Positions 8,624 through 16,381 of a stretch of 64,000 nt of DNA are shown piece after piece; within the stretch, counting starts at the first letter, position 1; the number at the start of each line of letters is the position of its first letter. Origin of the DNA: Caproiciproducens sp. CPB-2 (GTDB lineage Bacteria > Bacillota > Clostridia > Oscillospirales > Acutalibacteraceae); assembly GCF_036287215.1 (NCBI RefSeq), contig NZ_CP142860.1, positions 558,001 through 622,000 on the forward strand, read 5' to 3'. The notes under the pieces were generated by a model, which worked only from the letters and a program-made list of their open reading frames with translations, had not been told where the DNA came from and did not search any database. A program made the position numbers and the translations under genes.

Positions 8624-8848
8624 ATGTATAACGATAATAAAGAATTACAGGACGCCAAAAAGGCCAATCAGAAAGCGAAGCAGGGCAGTACGTCAAGCTA
8701 TTCCAATTCGATTGACCCGAACCTTGAGGAAGCCAGACAGCTGAATTCGCAGTCTGCAAATTCCGGCTCCGGCTCCGGCAACTCCGGAACAAGCGGCACG
8801 GAAGAAGCAAAACAGCTGAATCAGAAATCAAGGCAGAACAAAAAGTAA
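8624..8848 (+). CDS. Small Asn/Gln/Ser-rich repeat protein, possibly a gamma-type small acid-soluble spore protein
   Basis: 74 residues, very hydrophilic and with no Cys or Trp. Three copies of a short motif are spaced along it: DAKKANQKAKQ, EEARQLNSQSAN and EEAKQLNQKSRQ, separated by Ser/Gly-rich linkers. This (A-K/R-x-x-N-x-x-S/A) spacing resembles gamma-type SASPs such as SspE, which serve as an amino-acid store in spores. GGAGATG precedes the ATG. A strong terminator follows at 8872, so it is monocistronic. The family match is by eye and the function is inferred. Confidence 0.5.
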   Translation: MYNDNKELQDAKKANQKAKQGSTSSYSNSIDPNLEEARQLNSQSANSGSGSGNSGTSGTEEAKQLNQKSRQNKK

Positions 8849-8871
8849 TTTCCAGCCGTTTCAGCTTTTCA

Positions 8872-8916
8872 AAAGTCACGCGGGGTGTTTTTTGACGCCG
8901 TGCGTGACTTTATTTT
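8872..8916 (+). terminator. Rho-independent terminator after the small spore-like protein
   Basis: The inverted arms AAAGTCACGC and GCGTGACTTT are separated by a G/T-rich loop with a smaller internal stem, and followed by TATTTTATT. It ends the 8624 gene. The rest of the 364 bp gap before pyrB holds a 7-bp hairpin at 8979-8997 (CCCGCCG, loop AAATG, CGGCGGG), then the pyrB promoter and leader. Confidence 0.75.
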
Positions 8917-9078
8917 ATTCGATCACCACCCGTTTGTCCAGAGGATCGGCCGGAAAGCGCCCTGTTTTTGCGAAATATCCCGCCGAAATGCGGCGGGACG
9001 ATTTCCGTTCTTCCGCCGATTGGATACATTTTATAATAAATTGATTTTTGAAAGAAATATGTTTATGGATTGTCTCTA

Positions 9079-9107
9079 TAGACAGGGGCAAAACGGTAGT
9101 GTATACT
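9079..9107 (+). promoter_or_regulatory. Sigma-A type promoter for pyrBI
   Basis: TAGACA (9079-9084) and TATACT (9102-9107) are separated by 17 bp, five of six matches to consensus in each hexamer. Transcription would start near 9114, giving a leader of about 100 nt that contains the hairpin at 9141. Confidence 0.65.
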
Positions 9108-9140
9108 AAAAAATAAAATTTATCCGTATGCTTTGTCAGG

Positions 9141-9176
9141 GCACACTTTGAATTTGCTTCAAGGTGTGCTTCTTTT
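9141..9176 (+). terminator. Attenuator-like hairpin in the pyrB leader
   Basis: The arms GCACACTTTGAA and TTCAAGGTGTGC (one G-U pair) flank TTTGC and are followed directly by TTCTTTT. It lies between the promoter and the pyrB start, so it would end transcription early unless read through. No PyrR-binding loop was recognised, so the control mechanism is open. Confidence 0.65.
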
Positions 9177-9212
9177 GGGAAATCCGGGTAAATTGGAAGC
9201 ATGGAGGTATTT

Positions 9213-10133
9213 ATGAGACATTTGATCGACCCTCTGGATCTGTCGGTCGCGGAAATCGGCCGGCTTTTGGATTTGGCGGACAGAATCGCTGAAAATCCCA
9301 AGAAATATTCTCAGGTCTGTTCGGGAAAAAAATTAGCGACTTTATTTTATGAGCCTAGTACGCGCACCCGGTTAAGCTTTGAAGCTGCAATGCTTAATAT
9401 GGGGGGCAGTGTATTAGGCTTTTCTTCTGCGGACAGCAGCTCCGCCTCGAAAGGCGAAAGCGTGGCCGACACCATCCGCGCGGTATCCTGTTATGCCGAT
9501 ATCTGTGCGATCCGCCACCCAAAGGAAGGCGCCCCGTTAAGGGCTTCCGGCTATTCCGGGATCCCGGTCATCAACGCGGGCGACGGCGGGCACCAGCATC
9601 CGACGCAGACGCTGACCGATTTAATGACCATCCGGGCGAAAAAACACAGATTGAATCATTTAACAATTGGACTGTGCGGCGATTTGAAATTTGGCCGTAC
9701 GGTTCATTCTTTAATTAAGGCGCTTTCCAGATACGAGGATATCCGCTTTATCCTGATTTCCCCTGAAGAGCTTCGGGTGCCGGATTACATCATCGACAAT
9801 GTTCTGAAGGCGCAGAATATCCCTTACCGGGAAGTGGAAAATATAGAGGACGTGATTTCCGGGCTCGACATTCTCTATATGACAAGGGTGCAGAAGGAAC
9901 GCTTTTTCAACGAAGAGGATTACATCCGGTTAAAGGACAGCTATATTCTGACTGCGGCGAAAATGAAAAACGCGAAGCCCGACATGGCCGTTCTGCATCC
10001 GCTGCCGCGCGTGAATGAAATTGCGCTGGAAGTGGACGGTGACCCGCGGGCCGCGTATTTCGACCAGGTTCAAAACGGGGTGTACGTGAGGATGGCGCTG
10101 ATGATGACGCTTCTGGAGGTGGAACATGCTTAA
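9213..10133 (+). CDS. pyrB: Aspartate carbamoyltransferase, catalytic subunit
   Basis: 306 residues, normal length. Carbamoyl-phosphate motif [13 protein letters not shown] (about 49-61), the SSASKGES loop, [12 protein letters not shown], and the C-terminal HPLPRVNEI are all present. Catalyses carbamoyl phosphate plus L-aspartate to carbamoyl aspartate, the committed step of pyrimidine synthesis. The start at 9213 is preferred because GGAGG is at 9203-9207; an earlier ATG at 9201 overlaps that site. It overlaps pyrI by 8 bp, so catalytic and regulatory chains are made together. Confidence 0.95.
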   Translation: MRHLIDPLDLSVAEIGRLLDLADRIAENPKKYSQVCSGKKLATLFYEPSTRTRLSFEAAMLNMGGSVLGFSSADSSSASKGESVADTIRAVSCYADICAIRHPKEGAPLRASGYSGIPVINAGDGGHQHPTQTLTDLMTIRAKKHRLNHLTIGLCGDLKFGRTVHSLIKALSRYEDIRFILISPEELRVPDYIIDNVLKAQNIPYREVENIEDVISGLDILYMTRVQKERFFNEEDYIRLKDSYILTAAKMKNAKPDMAVLHPLPRVNEIALEVDGDPRAAYFDQVQNGVYVRMALMMTLLEVEHA

Positions 10134-10569
10134 TATTGACAGCCTGGAAAAAGGGATCGTTCTGGACCATATCCGCGCGGGCAGCAGCATGAAAATCTAT
10201 GATTTGCTGCACCTGGCCAATCTGGACTGCTGCGTCGCCGTGATTAAAAACGCAAAGAGCAGCAAGTTCGGAAAAAAGGACATTATCAAAATCGAGGGTA
10301 CGGCTGATATCGATCTGGATGTTTTGGGGTACATCGACCATAACATTACCGTCAACATTATTGACGACGGTAAAATCATAGAAAAGAAGCAGCTGGTACT
10401 TCCCAAAATCCTTAAGAATGTGATCAAATGCAAAAATCCAAGGTGCATTACAAGCGTGGAGGAAGAAATCGACCATATTTTCCGGCTTACCGACGACAGC
10501 AACCAGCGGTACCGGTGCGTTTACTGCGAGCAGGAATATCAGGATAAATCAGAGGGTACGGCGGGATAA
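10126..10569 (+). CDS. pyrI: Aspartate carbamoyltransferase, regulatory subunit
   Basis: 147 residues. An N-terminal nucleotide-binding domain ([19 protein letters not shown]) is followed by a zinc domain with Cys pairs in CKNPRC and CVYCEQEY. PyrI binds CTP/ATP and tethers PyrB trimers into the allosteric holoenzyme. The GGAGGTGG in the end of pyrB serves as its ribosome-binding site. Confidence 0.94.
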   Translation: MLNIDSLEKGIVLDHIRAGSSMKIYDLLHLANLDCCVAVIKNAKSSKFGKKDIIKIEGTADIDLDVLGYIDHNITVNIIDDGKIIEKKQLVLPKILKNVIKCKNPRCITSVEEEIDHIFRLTDDSNQRYRCVYCEQEYQDKSEGTAG

Positions 10570-10897
10570 TCCGTCCGTGCTTCTGCACCGCGGGTCCGGA
10601 ACGGTTTGTTTTGGACCTGCCTTTTATTCCTAAGGGAACCCGACCGACAAACTTGTTAAATAAACCGGCGCACCGCTCATTTGACATTTAATTTTTCTTT
10701 TGCCTTTCCCGGTTTACTCAATGCCCGCTCGGTGCTATTCTCATACAAGACCTACAGCCATTCCATTTCCGTTTGCGAGACAAAACACGTTTCTCCCCGC
10801 CTTCGGCGGGGAGAAACGCAAGCTTGTTGCAGAAGCAACCGGAAATGCTGTAAAGAATACATCTCATCATGCAAGAGGGAAACAGGAGGAAATCAGG
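10570..10897. other. 328-bp intergenic region pyrI-aspA with a strong hairpin
   Basis: No gene is supported here. It contains a weak hairpin after pyrI (GGTCC/GGACC near 10600-10625, then TGCCTTTTATT) that may terminate pyrBI. It also holds a perfect 14-bp inverted repeat at 10788-10818 (arm CGTTTCTCCCCGCC, loop TTC) and a small GTTGC-AGAA-GCAAC hairpin just after it. A TTGACA at 10681 lacks a matching -10. The large hairpin has no T-run on the plus strand; on the minus strand it is followed by TGTTTTGT. Confidence 0.5.
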
Positions 10898-12289
10898 ATG
10901 GACACAAGAGTGGAAAGCGATTCCATAGGCAGCATGGAAATCCCTTCGGACGCCTATTACGGCGTACAGACCCTGCGCGCGAAACAGAATTTTCATATTA
11001 CCGGCCTCCGGATGAACGGCGAATTCATCAACAGCCTGGCGGAAATAAAAAAGGCGGCGGCGGTCACCAACCGCGACGCGGGAAATCTGGACCGGAAAAT
11101 CGCGGAAGCGATCGTCCGCGCGTGCGATGAAATCATCACGGGAAAATGGCACGATCAGTTTATCGTCGACCCGATTCAGGGCGGCGCGGGCACGTCGGCC
11201 AATATGAACGCCAACGAGGTCGTCGCGAACCGTGCCATCGAGCTGCTGCACGGGGCCAGGGGAGACTATTCGCTGGTTCATCCCAACGACCATGTCAACA
11301 TGTCCCAGTCGACAAACGACGTGTTTCCCACGGCGGCAAAGCTGACGGTGCTGAAGCTGATGCCGAAAATCACGGCCCAGCTGGACAGACTGAGAAAAGC
11401 GCTGAACAGGAAAGGGGCCGAGTTCGACGGCATTGTCAAAATGGGACGCACACAGCTGCAGGACGCGGTTCCCATCCGTCTCGGCCAGTCTTTCCACGCG
11501 TACGCGTCGGTGGTGGACCGCGACATCAGGCGGCTGGAAAAAGCGGAAAAGGAAATGCAGACCGTCAACATGGGCGGAACGGCGGTCGGAACCGCCATCA
11601 ATGTCAGCCCCGGTTACCTGAAAAGCATTACGGAAAATATCCGCAGACTGAGCGGAATCAAAGTGGAACAGGCGCGCGACCTGATCGACGCCACCCAGAA
11701 TCTGGACGGATTCGTCTCGGTTTCCAACGCCCTGAAAACCTGCGCGGTCGACCTTTCCAAAATGGCGAACGACCTGCGCCTGCTTTCCAGCGGGCCGAAG
11801 GCGGGGATCGCGGAGATCAACCTGCCCGCCAAGCAGAACGGTTCCTCCATTATGCCGGGAAAGGTCAACCCGGTCATCCCCGAGGTGGTGGTTACTCAGG
11901 TGGCGTTCAATATCATCGGGAACGACATGGCCATTACCATGGCCGCCGAAGCCGGGCAGATGGAGCTCAACGCGTTCGAGCCCGTTTTGTTCTACAACCT
12001 GTTCGAGTCGCTCACGACCCTGGAAAACGCGGTCGGCACCTTTGTGGACAACTGCGTTTCGGGGATCACCGCCAATGAAAACCGCTGCCGGGAGCTGCTG
12101 GGGCAGAGCGTAGGGATCGCGACGGCGCTTTGCCCCTATATCGGCTACAAAAAATCCGCGGAAATCGCCAAGCGGGCGCTGCGCACCGGCAGGCAGGTGG
12201 AGGAGATCGCGCTCGAGGACGGACTCCTCACAAAGCAGAGTCTGGACAGCATCCCCAATCCGAACACGATGACGCAGCCCAGAATGTAA
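10898..12289 (+). CDS. aspA: Aspartate ammonia-lyase
   Basis: 463 residues, fumarase/aspartase superfamily. N-terminal GVQTLRAKQNF, GAGTSANMNANEV, NDHVNMSQSTNDVFPT and the signature GSSIMPGKVNP near residue 315 (flexible SS loop with the catalytic Ser) are all present. Deaminates L-aspartate to fumarate and ammonia; cytoplasmic homotetramer. The start at 10898 has AGGAGGA at 10884; the reading frame stays open upstream, but those codons cover the leader hairpins. SSIMPGKVNP is shared with fumarase, but the overall N-terminus and KMGRTQLQDAVPI fit aspartase. Confidence 0.9.
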   Translation: MDTRVESDSIGSMEIPSDAYYGVQTLRAKQNFHITGLRMNGEFINSLAEIKKAAAVTNRDAGNLDRKIAEAIVRACDEIITGKWHDQFIVDPIQGGAGTSANMNANEVVANRAIELLHGARGDYSLVHPNDHVNMSQSTNDVFPTAAKLTVLKLMPKITAQLDRLRKALNRKGAEFDGIVKMGRTQLQDAVPIRLGQSFHAYASVVDRDIRRLEKAEKEMQTVNMGGTAVGTAINVSPGYLKSITENIRRLSGIKVEQARDLIDATQNLDGFVSVSNALKTCAVDLSKMANDLRLLSSGPKAGIAEINLPAKQNGSSIMPGKVNPVIPEVVVTQVAFNIIGNDMAITMAAEAGQMELNAFEPVLFYNLFESLTTLENAVGTFVDNCVSGITANENRCRELLGQSVGIATALCPYIGYKKSAEIAKRALRTGRQVEEIALEDGLLTKQSLDSIPNPNTMTQPRM

Positions 12290-12370
12290 AGGAAAAGGTT
12301 GACGCGGCATCCGCCCCGGGTTAGAATGAGAAAAGAGATTTCGTATCATAAAATGGATGGAGGACCCGGG

Positions 12371-13117
12371 ATGAAGGACTATATTTTAGAGGGCTGCGTC
12401 GATTCGGTGGAATCCGCCGTGGCCGCGCAGGCGGGCGGCGCGAACCGTCTGGAGCTGTGCGCCAACCTGATTATCGGCGGCACCACGCCGGACATCAATC
12501 TGTTTCTTGCGGTGCGGGAAAAGGTTTCCATTAAAATCAATGTGCTGATCCGGCCCCGCTTCGGCGATTTTTGCTATACGGACGACGAATTCGGCATCGT
12601 CAGAAAGGATGTTGAAATGTTCCGGAAGCACGGCGCGGACGGCGTCGTCATCGGGGTGCTGAAAGCGGACGGCAGCCTCGACCTTCCGAGGATGAAAGAA
12701 CTGATGGAAGCCGCGGGGGGCATGAGCGTCACGCTGCACCGCGCGTTCGACGTCAGCAGGGACCCTTTCCGGACGCTGCAGGACGCGAAGGACCTTCACA
12801 TCGGTACGATTCTGACTTCCGGCCAGAAGAATACCTGTTATGAGGGCCGGCATCTGCTTGCGCAGCTGGTGGAAAAGGCGGCCGGGCAGATCGATATTCT
12901 GGTCGGCAGCGGGGTGAACAGCGCGCAGCTTCCGGAGCTGGCCGCCGTAACCAGGGCGAAATCGTTCCATCTTTCCGGCAAGGGAAACGTGGAGAGTGCA
13001 ATGACCTATCGTAAGGAAGACGTCAGCATGGGCCTGCCGCTGATGAGCGAATTCATCATCTACCGCACGGATGCGGGCGAAATCGCAAAGGTGAGGGATA
13101 TTTTACAGCGCCTGTAG
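12371..13117 (+). CDS. cutC: CutC family protein
   Basis: 248 residues, TIM-barrel CutC family. LEGCVDSVESAVAAQAGGA and NRLELCANL at the N-terminus, VLIRPRFGDFCYTDDE, and HRAFDVSRDP are characteristic. Historically linked to copper tolerance, but the biochemical role is unsettled. The start at 12371 is chosen for GGAGG 9 bp upstream. No metal-binding Cys cluster is seen. It lies 81 bp after aspA, possibly the same transcript. Confidence 0.88.
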   Translation: MKDYILEGCVDSVESAVAAQAGGANRLELCANLIIGGTTPDINLFLAVREKVSIKINVLIRPRFGDFCYTDDEFGIVRKDVEMFRKHGADGVVIGVLKADGSLDLPRMKELMEAAGGMSVTLHRAFDVSRDPFRTLQDAKDLHIGTILTSGQKNTCYEGRHLLAQLVEKAAGQIDILVGSGVNSAQLPELAAVTRAKSFHLSGKGNVESAMTYRKEDVSMGLPLMSEFIIYRTDAGEIAKVRDILQRL

Positions 13118-13171
13118 GGCGGCCGGATTCCGAACCGGTATGCCTGTGCTTTTGCTGTGGGGGGACGTGGA

Positions 13172-13621
13172 ATGTTGGACAAAATTGACAGAAAGCTCGT
13201 CATGCTCTTGCAGTCCAATGCAAGGATGTCGGTGAAGCGGCTGGCGCAGGAGGTTTTTCTGTCCGCCCCGGCGGTGTCGGCCCGGCTGGAACGGCTGGAA
13301 AAGCTCGGCGTGGTCGCGGGCTATACGGCTACGGTCGACTATGTGAAGCTCGGCTATCACATCCTCGCGTTTATCAATCTGGAGGTGGCTCCGAGCGAAA
13401 AACCCGTCTTTTATCCGTTTATCCGGCAATGTCCCAACGTGATCGAATGCAACTGTATTACAGGAAATTATTCCATGCTGATAAAAGTCGCGTTTCCAAG
13501 CACCATTGAACTGGATACCTTTATCGGCCAGATTCAGCAGTTCGGGCATACGCAGACCCAGATCGTTTTTTCCACCCCGGTTCCTCACAGGGGGATTGCC
13601 CCGGCGGACCCTGTGGAGTAA
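13172..13621 (+). CDS. Lrp/AsnC-family transcriptional regulator
   Basis: 149 residues. The N-terminal winged helix DKIDRKLVMLLQSNARMSVKRLA...SAPAVSARLERLEKLGVV is followed by an alpha/beta RAM ligand-binding domain (CNCITGNYSMLIKVAF). Such proteins sense amino acids and form octamers. The ATG at 13172 is chosen with GGGGGA upstream; a GTG at 13157 is an alternative. A possible partner is aspA or a nearby amino-acid gene, but no operator was identified. Confidence 0.88.
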   Translation: MLDKIDRKLVMLLQSNARMSVKRLAQEVFLSAPAVSARLERLEKLGVVAGYTATVDYVKLGYHILAFINLEVAPSEKPVFYPFIRQCPNVIECNCITGNYSMLIKVAFPSTIELDTFIGQIQQFGHTQTQIVFSTPVPHRGIAPADPVE

Positions 13622-13645
13622 ATCGGATCGATACGGCAGCAAGGG

Positions 13646-13683
13646 GAGCATCCCGCGGCAGCGTCCGCCGGATGCTCTTTTTT
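13646..13683 (+). terminator. Rho-independent terminator after the Lrp-type regulator
   Basis: GAGCATCC and GGATGCTC arms around a GC-rich loop, followed by six T. Ends transcription of the aspA-cutC-lrp stretch. Confidence 0.8.
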
Positions 13684-13809
13684 GTGAAAAGCTTTTGCTT
13701 TATAATGCGGTAGATGGTATAATTAAATAATCACTGTAAAGAGCGGAAATATCCGGCGCCGGGAGCGGCGTTTTGGATATGCGAATATTTTGAAAGACGG
13801 GGATTTCAG

Positions 13810-14292
13810 ATGGTATTAAGGTTCTTGACCTATAATTATTTAATTATGATCGGCATTGTATCGTGGATGCTGGCACAGCTGATCAAATCGATGATTTTTC
13901 TTTGCAGAAACAAACGGCTCGACTTTAAAACGCTTTCCGGCTCCGGCGGAATGCCGAGCGCCCATTCCGCGCTGGTATGTTCCGTTGCCGTCGGTACGGC
14001 GCACGAATACGGATTTGGCTCCCCGTACTTTTCCCTTGCTTTTACCCTTGCCGTGATCGTTATGTATGACGCCATGGGCGTGCGGCGCGCGGCGGGACAG
14101 CAGGCGAAGGCCATCAATGACATTGCGGAATATCTGAAAGAAAACAAATGCAATCTGCCGGACGGGGGAAAATACCTTAAGGATACCGCCAGCCGGCTGA
14201 ACGAATCGCTCGGCCATACTCCGCTGGAGGTTTTCGCGGGCGTTGTTCTGGGTGTCTGCGTCGCCGTGGCTTCGATCATCTGGCTGCGTTAA
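13810..14292 (+). CDS. Divergent PAP2 family (DUF212, YuiD-like) membrane protein
   Basis: 160 residues. Hydrophobic segments are at about 10-28, 60-80 and 140-158. Two motifs of the acid phosphatase/vanadium haloperoxidase-related DUF212 family are present: GSGGMPSAHSALV and SLGHTPLEVFAGVVLG, with the His expected for a phosphatase centre. Also VMYDAMGVRRAAGQQA. Probably a membrane phosphatase acting on a lipid or prenyl phosphate; the substrate is unknown. Preceded by a 188-bp gap holding a terminator. Confidence 0.85.
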   Translation: MVLRFLTYNYLIMIGIVSWMLAQLIKSMIFLCRNKRLDFKTLSGSGGMPSAHSALVCSVAVGTAHEYGFGSPYFSLAFTLAVIVMYDAMGVRRAAGQQAKAINDIAEYLKENKCNLPDGGKYLKDTASRLNESLGHTPLEVFAGVVLGVCVAVASIIWLR

Positions 14293-14328
14293 CATCTGCA
14301 GGACTGTAAAAAACAAGAGGGTGCCGTA

Positions 14329-15432
14329 TTGAGTCAAGTCTCAGGGAATACAAGAAAAAATCGGAATATGAGCATTGAGCTGCTGCGGATTCTGTTGATG
14401 CTGATGATCGTGACCCTGCATTATCTGGGACACGGGGGCATGCTGGACGCGGTTCCCGCGGGCGGCGGAAGATATGTTTTCGTCTGGACGCTGGAAACAT
14501 TTTCTTACATAGGGGTAAACGGCTTTGTCCTGATCAGCGGCTATTATCTTGCCGGTTCGGATTTTAAAATCAAAAAGCTGATCGCTTTGCTGGTACAGAT
14601 CGTTTCCACATCGGCTGTCATCTATCTGATTTTTGTGGCCATGGGCCTGGCGCCCCTTACGAAGGGGCATCTGTTCGGCGCCTTCTTCCCCGTCATCACG
14701 GGAAAATACTGGTTTGCGACCAGCTATATCGCGCTTTACTGCCTGGTTCCTTTTCTGAATATGGTTGTAAAAACGGCGACAAAACAGCAGATGCAGATCC
14801 TGGTGGCTCTGCTGAGCGCCATGTTCTGTTCGTGGAACGCCTTTTTTCCGCCGCTGACCATTATGAGCACCAACGGCGGCTACAATGTGGTATGGATGGT
14901 GTGCCTGTACTTCTTCGCGGCGTATCTGCGGCTTTACTGGAACCGTCGGACCGGCCCGTATTGGTATCTTGCGGGGGCTGTTCTGTGCTGCGTGTTTGTC
15001 GCATGGAAAAAATGTACGGGCAGCGACGCTTTTCTGTCCTATGTTTCCGTACCAATCACGCTTGCCTCCATTCTTCTGTTCCTTTTCTTCCGGGGGGTTA
15101 CGATCGAAAACCGGACTGTGAGCCGGATGATTTCTTTTGTGTCGCCGCTTACGTTCGGGGTCTATCTGATCAGCGACAACATCTGGGTGCGCGGGGTCCT
15201 TTACACCAGAATCCTGCACACCTCTCTCTATTTTGATTCGGCAAAGATCCTTTATATCATTCCGGCCTCTGTTCTGGCGATTTTTGCCGCCGGCATGCTG
15301 CTGGAGCGGGTCCGGGCGCTTTTGCTGCAGCCATTTACAGGGAGCGCGGCCTTTCAGAAGCTGTGCGACTGGGTCGCGGGGCTGAAATTCCTGCGGGGCT
15401 ACGCCTCCGGCCAAAGCGGACGCGCCGCCTGA
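14329..15432 (+). CDS. Acyltransferase family 3 membrane protein
   Basis: 367 residues, about ten transmembrane helices. The N-terminal NMSIELLRILLMLMIVTLHY with the following His is typical of OafA/WecH-type acyltransferases, which O-acetylate surface polysaccharides or peptidoglycan. The start is TTG with AAGAGGG 8 bp upstream; ATG codons further in would cut the first conserved segment. It lies 36 bp after the DUF212 gene, so possibly co-transcribed. Acceptor unknown. Confidence 0.82.
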   Translation: MSQVSGNTRKNRNMSIELLRILLMLMIVTLHYLGHGGMLDAVPAGGGRYVFVWTLETFSYIGVNGFVLISGYYLAGSDFKIKKLIALLVQIVSTSAVIYLIFVAMGLAPLTKGHLFGAFFPVITGKYWFATSYIALYCLVPFLNMVVKTATKQQMQILVALLSAMFCSWNAFFPPLTIMSTNGGYNVVWMVCLYFFAAYLRLYWNRRTGPYWYLAGAVLCCVFVAWKKCTGSDAFLSYVSVPITLASILLFLFFRGVTIENRTVSRMISFVSPLTFGVYLISDNIWVRGVLYTRILHTSLYFDSAKILYIIPASVLAIFAAGMLLERVRALLLQPFTGSAAFQKLCDWVAGLKFLRGYASGQSGRAA

Positions 15433-15437
15433 GTGGG

Positions 15438-15460
15438 GCGGGAAAGCGTGGGTTTCCCGC
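15438..15460. repeat. Hairpin after the acyltransferase gene
   Basis: GCGGGAAA and TTTCCCGC arms, 7-nt loop, with AAAAATG following, so it is not a classical terminator on the plus strand. Confidence 0.5.
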
Positions 15461-15552
15461 AAAAATGTATGCCCGGGGATGTACATACTGCCTGAAAGTA
15501 GCATAGTATAAAGCGGAGAACGTTCCCCAAAACTATATGTTAGGTGGATTAT

Positions 15553-16032
15553 ATGTATAACTTTCAGAGTGGTGCTTGTGGTTCCTTGAATTCCTGTTCC
15601 GCAGAAAGAAGACAAGTTGCCTTAAACGCATCAAGCGGCGGGGTCGGTCCACTGCCGATTATCACCACATTATTTGCCGAGCCGCTTAACGTGGTGTCCA
15701 CCACCATAGACACAAGCGGCATGGGTCCTACAAACAATCTGCTCCATTTCAGCAGCATCATCAATTTGCCTCTCGGAATTTCCGTAACGCTGAACTTCCA
15801 GATCCGCCGTTCCGGCAGGGATGGTTCTGTCGGCGTAGGCTCCACGTACACCTTCTCGACGATTGTCGATGTTCTTGAGGCGGAGGCTTTCAGCTTCCAG
15901 TTCCTGGATGAAGCGGTGGAGCCTGGCTTCTACACCTATTCCGTTGAACTGTCGACCAATTCCATTATTGATGTAACGCCGGGCGCGACGGTTGGCAACG
16001 CGGTGCTCAGCGTCCTTGCGGTAGCGGATTAA
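15553..16032 (+). CDS. DUF4489-like protein, possibly spore-associated
   Basis: 159 residues, Ser/Thr-rich, beta-strand-rich, with no signal peptide. Two N-terminal Cys (GACGSLNSC) are followed by repeated short hydrophobic strands such as NVVSTTIDTSGMGPTNNLL and LPLGISVTLNFQIRR. This resembles the DUF4489 family of spore-forming Clostridia, whose function is not established. The ATG at 15553 has TAGGTGGA upstream. It is monocistronic, with a terminator at 16161. A coat or exosporium role is a guess from family distribution. Confidence 0.55.
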   Translation: MYNFQSGACGSLNSCSAERRQVALNASSGGVGPLPIITTLFAEPLNVVSTTIDTSGMGPTNNLLHFSSIINLPLGISVTLNFQIRRSGRDGSVGVGSTYTFSTIVDVLEAEAFSFQFLDEAVEPGFYTYSVELSTNSIIDVTPGATVGNAVLSVLAVAD

Positions 16033-16160
16033 CTTTCAGTCGGTTTTGCGGTTGACCGCGCTCAGCCGTGCAGTGGTGGCCGGAGTGACCGGCCGCCCAC
16101 GGTGCTGCCGGAAACGTATCGCGGCGGAAAGTAAGGTCAAGTGGAAATACTAAACAGTAA

Positions 16161-16207
16161 AACAGCCGCCCTTTAAACGAAAGTTTACTGGGTGACTGTT
16201 TTTTTAT
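16161..16207 (+). terminator. Rho-independent terminator after the DUF4489-like gene
   Basis: The arms AACAGCCGCCC and GGGTGACTGTT (one mismatch, one G-U) continue into TAAAC/GTTTA around GAAA, followed by seven T. It lies in the 349-bp gap that also holds the promoter and leader of the alcohol dehydrogenase gene. Confidence 0.85.
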
Positions 16208-16269
16208 TTTTACGCGGCTCCGGGTCCGTCCGCTTCCGGGAAGCCGCGCCGCTCCGGCGGGAAAAGCAT

Positions 16270-16297
16270 TTGACAGAACGGGGAAATCGTGTAAAAT
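16270..16297 (+). promoter_or_regulatory. Sigma-A type promoter for the alcohol dehydrogenase gene
   Basis: TTGACA (16270-16275), 16-bp spacer, TAAAAT (16292-16297). Predicted start near 16304, about 15 nt before the leader hairpin. Confidence 0.65.
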
Positions 16298-16318
16298 ATA
16301 GGATAGATCAAAATGGGT

Positions 16319-16357
16319 AAGTAACGCTGAAAATGCGTTTGGCATTACTTCCTTTTT
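16319..16357 (+). terminator. Attenuator-like hairpin in the alcohol dehydrogenase leader
   Basis: AAGTAACGC pairs with GCATTACTT (one mismatch) around a 14-nt loop, followed by CCTTTTT. It lies between promoter and start codon, so it could act as a regulated early terminator. The signal is unknown. Confidence 0.5.
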
Positions 16358-16381
16358 AAATTGCTGAGAAAGGATGTAGCA

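Noticed and set aside
8885..9109. Short plus-strand frame before pyrB
   Set aside because: It overlaps a terminator and the pyrB promoter and has no ribosome-binding site.
10681..10710. aspA promoter at TTGACA 10681
   Set aside because: No acceptable -10 hexamer at 16-18 bp.
10718..12349. A 543-codon open frame on the minus strand
   Set aside because: Antisense of aspA, His/Arg/Gly-rich composition typical of shadow frames.
14341..15615. A 424-codon open frame on the minus strand
   Set aside because: Antisense of the acyltransferase gene, low-complexity His/Gln/Arg composition.
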